DNA of 34,444 bases, from assembly GCA_902596065.1 (NCBI GenBank), contig CACJSL010000009.1, positions 1 to 34,444 of the forward strand. Direction: 5' to 3'. Positions 16,718 to 24,009 of the stretch are shown here, piece after piece. The position numbers and the translations under genes were made by a program. This DNA comes from an uncultured Alphaproteobacteria bacterium (GTDB lineage Bacteria > Pseudomonadota > Alphaproteobacteria > HIMB59 > GCA-002718135). Every line of letters begins with the position of its first letter. Positions within the stretch are counted from its first letter, which is position 1. The notes beneath the pieces were generated by a model. It was not told the origin of the DNA. It saw nothing but the letters and a program-made list of their open reading frames with translations, and searched no databases.

Positions 16718-16759
16718 TTAAATAATATAACTAAAACGTTTTGGGGTATCAAAATATGA
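16700..16759 (+). CDS. Possible 19-residue ORF behind a strong Shine-Dalgarno (alternative reading)
   Basis: AGGAGGAAATAAT precedes ATG 16700; the frame reads MKLSAHLNNITKTFWGIKI and stops at 16757-16759. The ribosome site is excellent, yet no plus-strand promoter is evident, and the frame runs through the LacI-type operator and the minus-strand promoter. The better explanation may be that this is the mirror image of a small RNA made to pair with start regions. Kept at low confidence as a possible short peptide. Confidence 0.2.
   Translation: MKLSAHLNNITKTFWGIKI
16724..16752 (-). promoter_or_regulatory. Promoter with embedded LacI-type operator (copy 2)
   Basis: Minus strand TTGATA (plus 16747-16752), 17-bp spacer, TATATT (plus 16724-16729). 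The spacer holds CCCAAAACGTTTTAGT (16730-16745), matching 14 of 16 bases of the perfect palindrome at 22834-22849. The operator-between-the-boxes design is the same as at the binding-protein promoter, so the same repressor should close both. Confidence 0.65.
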
Positions 16760-16761
16760 AC

Positions 16762-16810
16762 GAATCGGTAATATTTCTCATCTATTTATGATTAGTAAAT
16801 ATACCGATTC
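16762..16810 (-). terminator. Long imperfect hairpin after the agl operon (probable terminator)
   Basis: GAATCGGTA (16762-16770) pairs with TACCGATTC (16802-16810). The 31-base interior can extend the stem through ATTT/AAAT and TCAT/ATGA. It lies 19 bases after the ATPase stop on the minus strand, and the bases beyond are T-rich (TTCATATTTTG). It probably ends the alpha-glucoside transcript and insulates it from the promoter just downstream. The U-tract is poor, so efficiency is uncertain. Confidence 0.55.
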
Positions 16811-16828
16811 TATTAATTATTGTTATTA

Positions 16829-17908
16829 TTATTTAAAAGCTTGGTTACTGCTATCAAATAATTGACAACGTGAAGCTGTGAAACCAACTTTTACAGTATC
16901 GCCAACTTTAATATTAGAGTCACCTTCTGTCTCTACAACGAGAGGTTCACCATCTTTTTCTAAATATAGAAATGTACCAGAACCAAGTTTTTCCACTACA
17001 AAAACTTTGCTTTCCCAGCTTGCATCACCATCTTGATTAACTAATAAATGTTCAGGCCTAATACCTAAGGTAACTGAATCACCATTCGATGAATTTGAAG
17101 AAGTTTTTGGTATTGTAATTTTGGATGTTCCAAAAATATCTATTTCTGTAGAGTCATTCGTTGAACTTAAGATCTTGGAGTCAACAAAATTCATTTTTGG
17201 TGATCCAATAAATCCTCCTACAAAAAGATTTGATGGATTACTATATAATTCCATAGGAGAGCCTTTTTGTGAGACTATGCCTTCATCTAAAACAACTATA
17301 TCATCTGCTAGTGTCATTGCTTCAGTTTGATCGTGAGTTACATAAATCATTGTTGCATTAAGTTGATCATGTAATTTAGCTAGTTCAACACGCATTTGAA
17401 CTCTAAGAGCTGCATCAAGATTTGATAAAGGCTCATCAAATAAGAAAACTTTTGGTTTTCTAGTTATAGCTCTACCAATAGCTACACGTTGTCTTTGACC
17501 TCCAGAAAGTTGCTTTGGTTTTCTTTGAAGATATTCTTCAATTTGCAAAATCCTCGCAGCTTCTTGTACTCTTTCATTTATTTCATCTTTTGATCTTTTT
17601 TCTAATTTTAATCCAAAAGCCATATTGTCAAAAACTGTCATATGTGGATATAAGGCGTATGACTGAAACACCATTGCAATATTTCTTTGTTTAGGAGGAA
17701 GATCATTAACGACTTCTCCATCAATAGAAATTGTTCCCGAATTAATATCTTCTAATCCTGCAATCATTCTTAACATTGTTGATTTTCCACACCCACTTGG
17801 GCCAACTAAAACAGTAAAAGATTGACTTTTTATATCAAGAGAAATGTCTTTAATAACATGCACATCTCCATAATATTTATTTATAGTATTAATATTTATA
17901 TCTGCCAC
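16829..17908 (-). CDS. aglK: Sugar ABC transporter ATP-binding protein (AglK/MsmK/UgpC type)
   Basis: About 359 residues. Walker A GPSGCGKST (residues 36-44 from the chosen start), Q-loop VFQSYALYPHMTV, signature LSGGQRQR, Walker B VFLFDEPLSNLD and the His-switch YVTHDQTEAM are all intact. A C-terminal TOBE-type regulatory domain with GIRPEHL follows. I choose GTG 17908 because AAGGAGG (17914-17920) is spaced 5 bases before it and the protein then begins ADININ, as in relatives. An ATG at 17935 would put that ribosome site inside the gene. Last gene of the operon, as in the Sinorhizobium agl cluster. It could also energise the first sugar system at 536-3589, which shows no ATPase here (inference). 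Confidence 0.95.
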   Translation of the reverse strand: MADININTINKYYGDVHVIKDISLDIKSQSFTVLVGPSGCGKSTMLRMIAGLEDINSGTISIDGEVVNDLPPKQRNIAMVFQSYALYPHMTVFDNMAFGLKLEKRSKDEINERVQEAARILQIEEYLQRKPKQLSGGQRQRVAIGRAITRKPKVFLFDEPLSNLDAALRVQMRVELAKLHDQLNATMIYVTHDQTEAMTLADDIVVLDEGIVSQKGSPMELYSNPSNLFVGGFIGSPKMNFVDSKILSSTNDSTEIDIFGTSKITIPKTSSNSSNGDSVTLGIRPEHLLVNQDGDASWESKVFVVEKLGSGTFLYLEKDGEPLVVETEGDSNIKVGDTVKVGFTASRCQLFDSSNQAFK

Positions 17909-17972
17909 TTCATCCTCCTTTGAGCGATCTTTCAAGCAATTTTAGTTTATTCCAATATTGATTTAGAAGCAA

Positions 17973-19286
17973 CTAAATTAAATAACCAAGGTGTTGATAT
18001 TGTTTTTCTATCATATGATTTAAAAGTTTTTCAGCTTCAGTAACGTTATTAACAACTGGATCGGCTAAAAGGGCCTTTAAAGCCTTGTCTTTAGATTTTT
18101 CTAGAATTGCCTCAGCAGTTAATCTCATTACGCTTACTTGGCTTAGTAACAAAGTTGAAAAATCAAAAGGATAATTTTCTAATTTAATACCATGAATACC
18201 TTCTTTATTGATTATTCCTGGCACTTCCACCACTATATTTTCAGGCAAATATTCTATATACCCCTTATTAGGTAAATTAACTGCTGCCTCCTCATAATTT
18301 AAATCTTGAATTATCCCTTCAATAATTGCTACTACTCTTTCTTTAGGTTTTTTTTGAAGATCAAAATAATCTTGGTATGATTCCTCATTTTCATAAAATG
18401 TAAGACACTTTTCTCTATATTTTGTATAAAATTCTAAAATAGCTTCATGATCTGCTACGCTATATGCCCACTGAATATATTCTCCTAAATGACTATCAGT
18501 TGTTATTGGAAGATAACTGTATCTATTAAATAATTCAAAAAAAACTCCTCTTTCTGCCCCAGGCTTTTGTCCCCATATTTCATGATCATTTACATAATTT
18601 TTGAAATATTCAGGTCCTTTTTTTCTAATGATTGGATACGCGTCTTTTGCTGTATCTTTAAATTTTGCTTCTACGAGAATACTTAAATGATTTAATCCTC
18701 CAGCTCTATATTCAATATTTTCAAATGGAGTATTTAAAATATCTGGAAGTTGTCTCTCCATGGAAGCTATCTCATGACAAAGACCTATAAATTTCATTGA
18801 AGGATATTTTGTAGTTATTGTTTGACAAACCCTTTGCATAGGATTTGAATAATTAAAAACATATGCATTTGGACAAATTTTATTAATGTCATCACAAATT
18901 TCAACTATTGGTGGAGTAACTCTCAGTGAATGAAAAAGACCACCTGGACCTCCATTCTCTCCAAAAACTTGTTGAAAGCCATATTCTAGAGGAACTTTCC
19001 AGTCTTGATCCCATAAATCAAATCTTGGTTGAACTTCTATGGATATAATACAAAAATCAGCTTTTTTTAAAGCATCTTTTCTGGAAGTTGTTGCCTCTAT
19101 TGTAAAATTTAATTTTAATTTCTCTTTGTATTTTTTTGCTATTAATTCTGTATTTTTTAAGGACTCAGCATTAATGTCATGAAGAACAATCGTAGATTTA
19201 TCAAGTATTTTCGATTTAAAAATATCACCAATCGTACCTAATCCAAAGTTTGTACTTCCAGCTCCAATCAAAACAATTTTACTCAT
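17973..19286 (-). CDS. Glycoside hydrolase family 4 alpha-glucosidase-like enzyme
   Basis: 437 residues, NAD- and metal-dependent GH4 family. The N-terminal Rossmann motif is IVLIGAGSTNFG (G8-x-G10). YSNPM is at 146-150, the metal Cys is in GLCHEI (C170), and GGLNH (H200) is the second ligand. In GH4 the CHE(V/I) form of this motif goes with alpha-glucosidases rather than alpha-galactosidases (CHS) or phospho-glycosidases (CDMP, CNxP). It acts in the cytoplasm on the imported disaccharide by oxidation at C3 and elimination. It sits 3 bases after the AglG-type permease and before the ATPase, the place occupied by a GH13 alpha-glucosidase (AglA) in Sinorhizobium. Family certain; sugar specificity inferred. 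Confidence 0.9.
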   Translation of the reverse strand: MSKIVLIGAGSTNFGLGTIGDIFKSKILDKSTIVLHDINAESLKNTELIAKKYKEKLKLNFTIEATTSRKDALKKADFCIISIEVQPRFDLWDQDWKVPLEYGFQQVFGENGGPGGLFHSLRVTPPIVEICDDINKICPNAYVFNYSNPMQRVCQTITTKYPSMKFIGLCHEIASMERQLPDILNTPFENIEYRAGGLNHLSILVEAKFKDTAKDAYPIIRKKGPEYFKNYVNDHEIWGQKPGAERGVFFELFNRYSYLPITTDSHLGEYIQWAYSVADHEAILEFYTKYREKCLTFYENEESYQDYFDLQKKPKERVVAIIEGIIQDLNYEEAAVNLPNKGYIEYLPENIVVEVPGIINKEGIHGIKLENYPFDFSTLLLSQVSVMRLTAEAILEKSKDKALKALLADPVVNNVTEAEKLLNHMIEKQYQHLGYLI

Positions 19287-19289
19287 AAT

Positions 19290-20432
19290 TTAACCCTTTA
19301 CTGATCCTGCAACTAAACCCCTAATAAAATATCTTTGTAGTAAAAAAAATATCAAAAGAGGAACTGTCATAGATACAAAAGCACCTGTTGTCAAAATTTC
19401 CCAATTCTCTCCTCTTGATCCTAATAATTCTTTTAATTTAGCTGTTAGAATTATTTCACTAGGTACTTGATCTAAAAATACTAAACCAACTAATAAATCA
19501 TTCCAAACCCACAAAAATTGTAAAATAAAAATTGAAGCAAAAGCAGGAATAGACAGAGGTAAAATTATACGCAGAAATATATCATAATGAGTAGCACCAT
19601 CTACTCTAGCTGCCTCCATCATTTCATTTGGTAAAGATTTGATAAAATTTCTTAACAAGAAGGTTGTTGAAGCTAAACCAAATCCAGTATGCGCCATCCA
19701 CACACCTGGATAAGATTTAGCAGCAACTCCAAATAGTGCTCCAATATCATTATATATCGTTAAAATAGGTATAAGAGACATTTGTAGGGGCACAACTAAA
19801 GATGCAATAACGATAGCTAAGAGAGTATCTCTTCCAAAAAATTGCATCCAAGATAATGCATATGCAAAAAAAGAGCAAATTATTAGAGGTATAAGGGTTG
19901 AGGGTATGGCAACAGCTAAAGTGTTAATGAATGCCTGTCCTATTCCCTCTTTAAATAATACCTCTTTGTAATTATCAAAAGTAAATTTTGGAGGACTTAA
20001 AGAGGTAGTAAATATTCTTTTTCCCTTTTTTTTCTCAAATTTATTTAATGATTTCCAAATATAATCTCCATTTTCAAAAATATTTACTTCACTTTTATCT
20101 TTAAAAATTCCTGTTTCACCAATTTTAAATTGATTTATTCTTTTAGAAGAAATACCAAAACTTTGTATTTTCTTACCTTCTACATTATTAAAAAAATTAC
20201 CTTTAATTATAAAATAACCATTTTCTTCAATTTGTTCTTCTTTTCCTGACATTCTATAAATCTCATTTACATGAGTGGTTGTTAAAGATGTCCACCATCC
20301 GCTTATAGCAAGTAAGTCTTTGTCTCTTAATGAGCTGATGAACAAACCAAAAGTAGGAGTAATCCAAATTATAACAAAAAATAATAGTAGCAATTGAGAT
20401 AGCAGAGATGAAAAATTAATTTTTTTTATCAT
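19290..20432 (-). CDS. aglG: Alpha-glucoside ABC transporter permease, AglG type
   Basis: 380 residues, about 100 longer than a normal MalG protein. After the first membrane segment (residues ~12-34) there is a ~120-residue extracytoplasmic insert (to ~165) before the remaining five segments. This insert and the length are typical of AglG from the rhizobial alpha-glucoside transporter. The EAA coupling loop is EAARVDGATHYDIFLRIILP, and the C-terminus QRYFIRGLVAGSVKG is standard. The start ATG overlaps the AglF stop by 4 bases (ATGA). It forms the channel with the AglF-type partner, receiving sugar from the binding protein at 21477-22787. Confidence 0.93.
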   Translation of the reverse strand: MIKKINFSSLLSQLLLLFFVIIWITPTFGLFISSLRDKDLLAISGWWTSLTTTHVNEIYRMSGKEEQIEENGYFIIKGNFFNNVEGKKIQSFGISSKRINQFKIGETGIFKDKSEVNIFENGDYIWKSLNKFEKKKGKRIFTTSLSPPKFTFDNYKEVLFKEGIGQAFINTLAVAIPSTLIPLIICSFFAYALSWMQFFGRDTLLAIVIASLVVPLQMSLIPILTIYNDIGALFGVAAKSYPGVWMAHTGFGLASTTFLLRNFIKSLPNEMMEAARVDGATHYDIFLRIILPLSIPAFASIFILQFLWVWNDLLVGLVFLDQVPSEIILTAKLKELLGSRGENWEILTTGAFVSMTVPLLIFFLLQRYFIRGLVAGSVKG

Positions 20433-21430
20433 ATTTTTTGCTCTTCTCTATGTTTATGTATATTCCAAATCATTATAGGGATTACTCCAAGCATTATAAC
20501 AATTGCTAATACACTTCCTCTCCCTGAGTCTCCTCCGCCTCTAAACATCCAATCATACATTAAATTAGCTAAAACCTCTGTTTGCCATTCTCCATTTGTC
20601 ATAGCAAAAATAATATCAAAAATTTTAAGAACCAATATCGTTATTATGGTCCAAATAACTAAAATTGTTTGCTCAAGATATGGAATGATTATTGAAAAAA
20701 ATATTCTAAATTCACTTGCTCCATCAATTCTTGCTGCCTCTAACATTTCTTTTGGTATACCTCTTAAAGCAGCACTAAATATTACTAATGCCAATCCTGT
20801 TTGTATCCAAATCATAATTGCCATTAAAAAAAGATTATTCCAAATTGGAATAGTGATCCAAGCTTGAGGTTCAAATCCAAAAAAGACAATTATAGCGTTA
20901 AGTAATCCAATTTGAACATCTCCCGGACCTCTATATTCATAAATAAACTTCCAAATTACTCCTGCACCAACAAATGAGATTGCCATAGGCATAAAGATAA
21001 TAGATTTTGCAAAAGTACCCCACCATATTTTATCTGCAAGTTTTGCAATTACTAAACCAAAAAAAGTACTTAAGGTAGGAACTACCAACAACCACCCAAG
21101 ATTATTTAATATTCCTCTTCTAAATTCTGGATCCTTAAATGCCCAAATATAATTATATAGTCCGACAAAATCTCTGCCAAATTTATCATAAAAACTTAAT
21201 CGTACTGTTTCAAAAACTGGGTAAAGAATAAATATAAATAAAACTATAAATGCAGGAGCTATAAAAATTACAGCTCTAATAGAAGTTTCGTGTGAAAATT
21301 TTTTAGATTTATTATTTACAAAATGATCTAATATAAAATTTGATATATGAAAGTATGCAATAAATATTAATATTCCAAGACAAACAATAAGAAATAAAGA
21401 AACTATACTCACAAGAAATTTATTATACAA
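20429..21430 (-). CDS. aglF: Alpha-glucoside ABC transporter permease, AglF type
   Basis: 333 residues with an extra N-terminal membrane segment (residues ~7-30) before the usual six, as in AglF. The coupling loop is EAARIDGASEFRIFFSIIIP. The recognised start is TTG at 21430; a GTG six codons in is the alternative, and neither has a clear Shine-Dalgarno. The gene begins 7 bases from the base of the hairpin at 21437-21463, so its expression may depend on read-through of that hairpin. It is followed by AglG with a 4-base overlap. Confidence 0.92.
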   Translation of the reverse strand: MYNKFLVSIVSLFLIVCLGILIFIAYFHISNFILDHFVNNKSKKFSHETSIRAVIFIAPAFIVLFIFILYPVFETVRLSFYDKFGRDFVGLYNYIWAFKDPEFRRGILNNLGWLLVVPTLSTFFGLVIAKLADKIWWGTFAKSIIFMPMAISFVGAGVIWKFIYEYRGPGDVQIGLLNAIIVFFGFEPQAWITIPIWNNLFLMAIMIWIQTGLALVIFSAALRGIPKEMLEAARIDGASEFRIFFSIIIPYLEQTILVIWTIITILVLKIFDIIFAMTNGEWQTEVLANLMYDWMFRGGGDSGRGSVLAIVIMLGVIPIMIWNIHKHREEQKI

Positions 21431-21436
21431 AATAAG

Positions 21437-21463
21437 CAGGCGAACAAGTGAATTGTTCGCCTG
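21437..21463 (-). terminator. Intercistronic hairpin between binding protein and permease genes (attenuator/3' stabiliser)
   Basis: A perfect 11-bp stem, CAGGCGAACAA (21437-21447) and TTGTTCGCCTG (21453-21463), with a 5-base loop. On the minus strand it is followed by CTTATTTTG. It sits between the binding-protein stop and the permease start. Such elements let part of the transcript stop, or protect the upstream message, giving many more binding-protein copies than channel copies, as in the mal operon. Confidence 0.85.
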
Positions 21464-21476
21464 TTAATAGGAGGTA

Positions 21477-22787
21477 TTATTTTATTGCGTCCCAGCTAGC
21501 TTGGATAGAATCAGCAACATCTTTTGCAGATTTTCCATTGGTATAATCAACCATGCCAGTCCAGAAACTTCCAGCGCCTATTGCGCCAGGCATTAAATCT
21601 GAAGCATCAAATCTAAAAGTAGTAGCTCCTGTTAGAATTTCCCCAAGTTTTCTAAAAGTATCACTTGCATATTTACTGCCATCAACACCTTTGTGAGGAG
21701 TTAAAAATCCACCCTTAGCCATCCAATGTTCATGAGGTTCAGGATGCATTAAGAATTTCATAAATTCTACTGTAGCTTGATTATCATTTGTCGCTGCTAC
21801 AACTGTTCCTGCTCCAAGTACTGGAGTACCAAGATCTTTAGTTGAAAAAGCAGGGAAGTAAAAGAAATCATAATCTACTCCAGCTTCAAGTCCTTCTGGG
21901 AAAAAAGCAGGAATAAAACTTGCCTGACGGTGCATCATACATTCAGATGGTGAAGTAAATAGGCCATTAGGCGCATCTCTGAAATCTGTAGTTGCGACTG
22001 CTTTTGATCCACCGTTGACATAATTGTCATTAAGAGCGAATGAACCAAAAAAATCCATTGCTTCTAATACCTTAGGATCATTAAATGGCATGTCATTTGA
22101 CACCCAATCATCATACACACTTGGTGGATGAGTTCTTAGCATAATATCTTCCATCCAGTCAGTTGCTGGCCAACCAGTTGCTGCACCAGAGCCCAAACCA
22201 ATACACCATGGAGTATTTCCATCAGAGGCCATTTGTTCAGTTAAAGCTATCAATTCTTCCATAGTGCCAGGTATTTCATAGCCATTATCTTCAAAGTTAT
22301 CTGGTGAATACCAAACTAAACTTTTAACATTTGTTCTAAAGAAGATTGCATAAAACTGATCATTACCATTTTCATCTGCATATGTAGAAAGATCTACCCA
22401 AGACTGACCAGCTGCATAATTATCTAAAACTAATTGTTTTATATCATTTCCCATTGGTGCAAGACCACCCATAGCTGCAGCATTTGCTGCTAAACCAGGT
22501 TGTGGGAAAACAACTAGATCGGCTGCACTTCCAGCTTTAAGGTCAATCATAACTTGTTGCTCAAAACTATCTGAACCTCCATATTCAACTTCAGCTCCAG
22601 TAGCCTTAGAGAAGATATCCATAACCTCTCTCATAGTTGCGTCTTCAGGTGCTAACCACGGACCAAACATGGTAACTTTTTGGCCACTTAAATCAGGACC
22701 AGTATAATGTCCTCCAGCAAAAGCACTGCTATTAAAAAATAATATAGCAATTGCAGATGCTAAAAATAATTTTATTGTTTTTATCAT
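21477..22787 (-). CDS. aglE: Alpha-glucoside ABC transporter substrate-binding protein, AglE type
   Basis: About 436 residues. The signal peptide (MIKTIKLFLASAIAILFFNS, cleaved after SAFA) leads into GGHYTGPDLSGQKVTMFGPW; the later FSKATGAEVEYGGSDSFEQQ and WCIGLGSGAATGWPATDW fit AglE-like periplasmic proteins. I choose ATG 22785-22787 because GGAGGAA (22794-22800) lies 6 bases upstream and the signal peptide starts there; a longer frame from 22838 would run through the promoter. First gene of the operon, controlled by the operator at 22834-22849. Order (regulator, E, F, G, glucosidase, K) matches the Sinorhizobium agl system for maltose, sucrose and trehalose, which is the basis for the name. 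Confidence 0.93.
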   Translation of the reverse strand: MIKTIKLFLASAIAILFFNSSAFAGGHYTGPDLSGQKVTMFGPWLAPEDATMREVMDIFSKATGAEVEYGGSDSFEQQVMIDLKAGSAADLVVFPQPGLAANAAAMGGLAPMGNDIKQLVLDNYAAGQSWVDLSTYADENGNDQFYAIFFRTNVKSLVWYSPDNFEDNGYEIPGTMEELIALTEQMASDGNTPWCIGLGSGAATGWPATDWMEDIMLRTHPPSVYDDWVSNDMPFNDPKVLEAMDFFGSFALNDNYVNGGSKAVATTDFRDAPNGLFTSPSECMMHRQASFIPAFFPEGLEAGVDYDFFYFPAFSTKDLGTPVLGAGTVVAATNDNQATVEFMKFLMHPEPHEHWMAKGGFLTPHKGVDGSKYASDTFRKLGEILTGATTFRFDASDLMPGAIGAGSFWTGMVDYTNGKSAKDVADSIQASWDAIK

Positions 22788-22826
22788 TAATTGTTCCTCC
22801 GTCTTAAAATTATAATTAATAAATAA

Positions 22827-22855
22827 ATATTTTACCAAAACGTTTTGGTTGTCAA
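22827..22855 (-). promoter_or_regulatory. agl operon promoter with perfect LacI-type operator
   Basis: ACCAAAACGTTTTGGT (22834-22849) is a perfect 16-bp palindrome of the LacI/CcpA/MalR type with a central CpG. On the minus strand TTGACA (plus 22850-22855) stands just before it, and a -10 (AAATAT at 17 bases, or TAAAAT at 15) just after, so a bound repressor would cover the polymerase site. A leader of about 30 bases leads to the binding-protein start. It also lies ~54 bases upstream of the regulator gene on the plus strand, so autoregulation is likely. Confidence 0.88.
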
Positions 22856-22902
22856 TTGATTATATTTAAAATATGGATATATGTGTTAGTAAATATTATT
22901 TT

Positions 22903-23925
22903 ATGGATATTCGAAAATTAGCAAAAAAACTAAATTTATCAATTACAACTGTTTCTAGAGCTTTAGGTGGTTATTCAGATGTTAGCGAAACTACTAGAAA
23001 AAAAGTAATTAAATATGCTAAAAAATATAAATATTCGCCAAATCCAAATGCTAGTAGTTTAGCTTCCGGCAAATCAAACACCCTTGGATTTGTTATTCCT
23101 CTTTATGGTCTTAATTCTAATACTTTGAACCAAGCTTCTTTTTTTGAATTTATAGCAGGAATGTCAACTAAAATTCATTCTGAAAATATTCAATTTTTTA
23201 TGATGTTTGCAAATAATGAAAAAGAAGAAAAAAATGCTTATGAAAAATTAATTCATGTCCAAAAAGTTAATAAAATTATTTTACATAATATAAAGATAAA
23301 AGATTCAAGAATAGATATGTTAAAAAAAAATAAAATAAAATTTGTTGCATGGGGTAGAACTCAAGGGTTGAATAATCATTCTTGGGTAGATTTAGATAAT
23401 GAAGAAAGTGCAAAGGTAATAATGCAATATTTAATTGAAAAAAATCATAGACACATAGCTTATGCAAATATTGCGGAAAATTATAATTTTGCCTTTCAAA
23501 GAAAGCAAGGTTACCTTTCTTCTCTTAAAAAAAATAAAATAAAATTTAATGAAAATTATTATATATCGATTAAGAATGAAGATCCTGATCAAAGTGCTTC
23601 AGCTATTAAAAAAATGTTAAATAAATATTCTAAAATTACAGCTATAATATGCTCTACTGAATATTCTGCTGTTGGCGCAATTAAGGCTTGCAATCAATTA
23701 AATAAGAAAATTGGAAAAGATATATCTATTATTACTTTTGATGGCCCAGTTGTTTCTACAATAGCAAATCCTTCTTTAACTGCTATAACCCATGAAAGAA
23801 AAAAGCTAGGTCAAAAAGCTATAGAAATATTAACTGATATGGATAAAAATAATAAAACTTATACCTATTTAGCTAAAGCAAATATAATTGATAGAGGATC
23901 TGTTTGTAAATTAAAGAAAAAGTAA
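22903..23925 (+). CDS. aglR: LacI-family transcriptional repressor of the alpha-glucoside operon
   Basis: 340 residues from ATG 22903. It opens with MDIRKLAKKLNLSITTVSRA, the helix-turn-helix of the LacI family, followed by the hinge helix PNPNASSLASGKSNTLGFVIP. The C-terminal part is a periplasmic-binding-like effector domain (SWVDLDNEESA, RHIAYANIAENYNF, ITAIICSTEYSAVGAIKA, SIITFDGPVVST). An ATG at 22873 would put ten odd residues before the DNA-binding domain, so I prefer 22903. It is divergent from the transporter operon with a palindromic operator between them. The inducer is presumably an alpha-glucoside or its breakdown product (inference). Confidence 0.93.
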   Translation: MDIRKLAKKLNLSITTVSRALGGYSDVSETTRKKVIKYAKKYKYSPNPNASSLASGKSNTLGFVIPLYGLNSNTLNQASFFEFIAGMSTKIHSENIQFFMMFANNEKEEKNAYEKLIHVQKVNKIILHNIKIKDSRIDMLKKNKIKFVAWGRTQGLNNHSWVDLDNEESAKVIMQYLIEKNHRHIAYANIAENYNFAFQRKQGYLSSLKKNKIKFNENYYISIKNEDPDQSASAIKKMLNKYSKITAIICSTEYSAVGAIKACNQLNKKIGKDISIITFDGPVVSTIANPSLTAITHERKKLGQKAIEILTDMDKNNKTYTYLAKANIIDRGSVCKLKKK

Positions 23926-24009
23926 GTTAATTTATATTTAATTCTTCTTTGTTTAATGTCATATTTATTTAATTTGTAGAAAATTAAAAACTTAATATAT
24001 AAGGATTTT

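Noticed and set aside
16700-16759. 19-codon ORF as a firm gene
   Set aside because: The ribosome site is good, but there is no plus-strand promoter and the frame crosses the operator; kept only as a low-confidence alternative to the small RNA.
22788-22838. N-terminal extension of the alpha-glucoside binding protein from 22838
   Set aside because: It would translate through the promoter and operator; ATG 22785-22787 has GGAGGAA at good spacing and starts the signal peptide.
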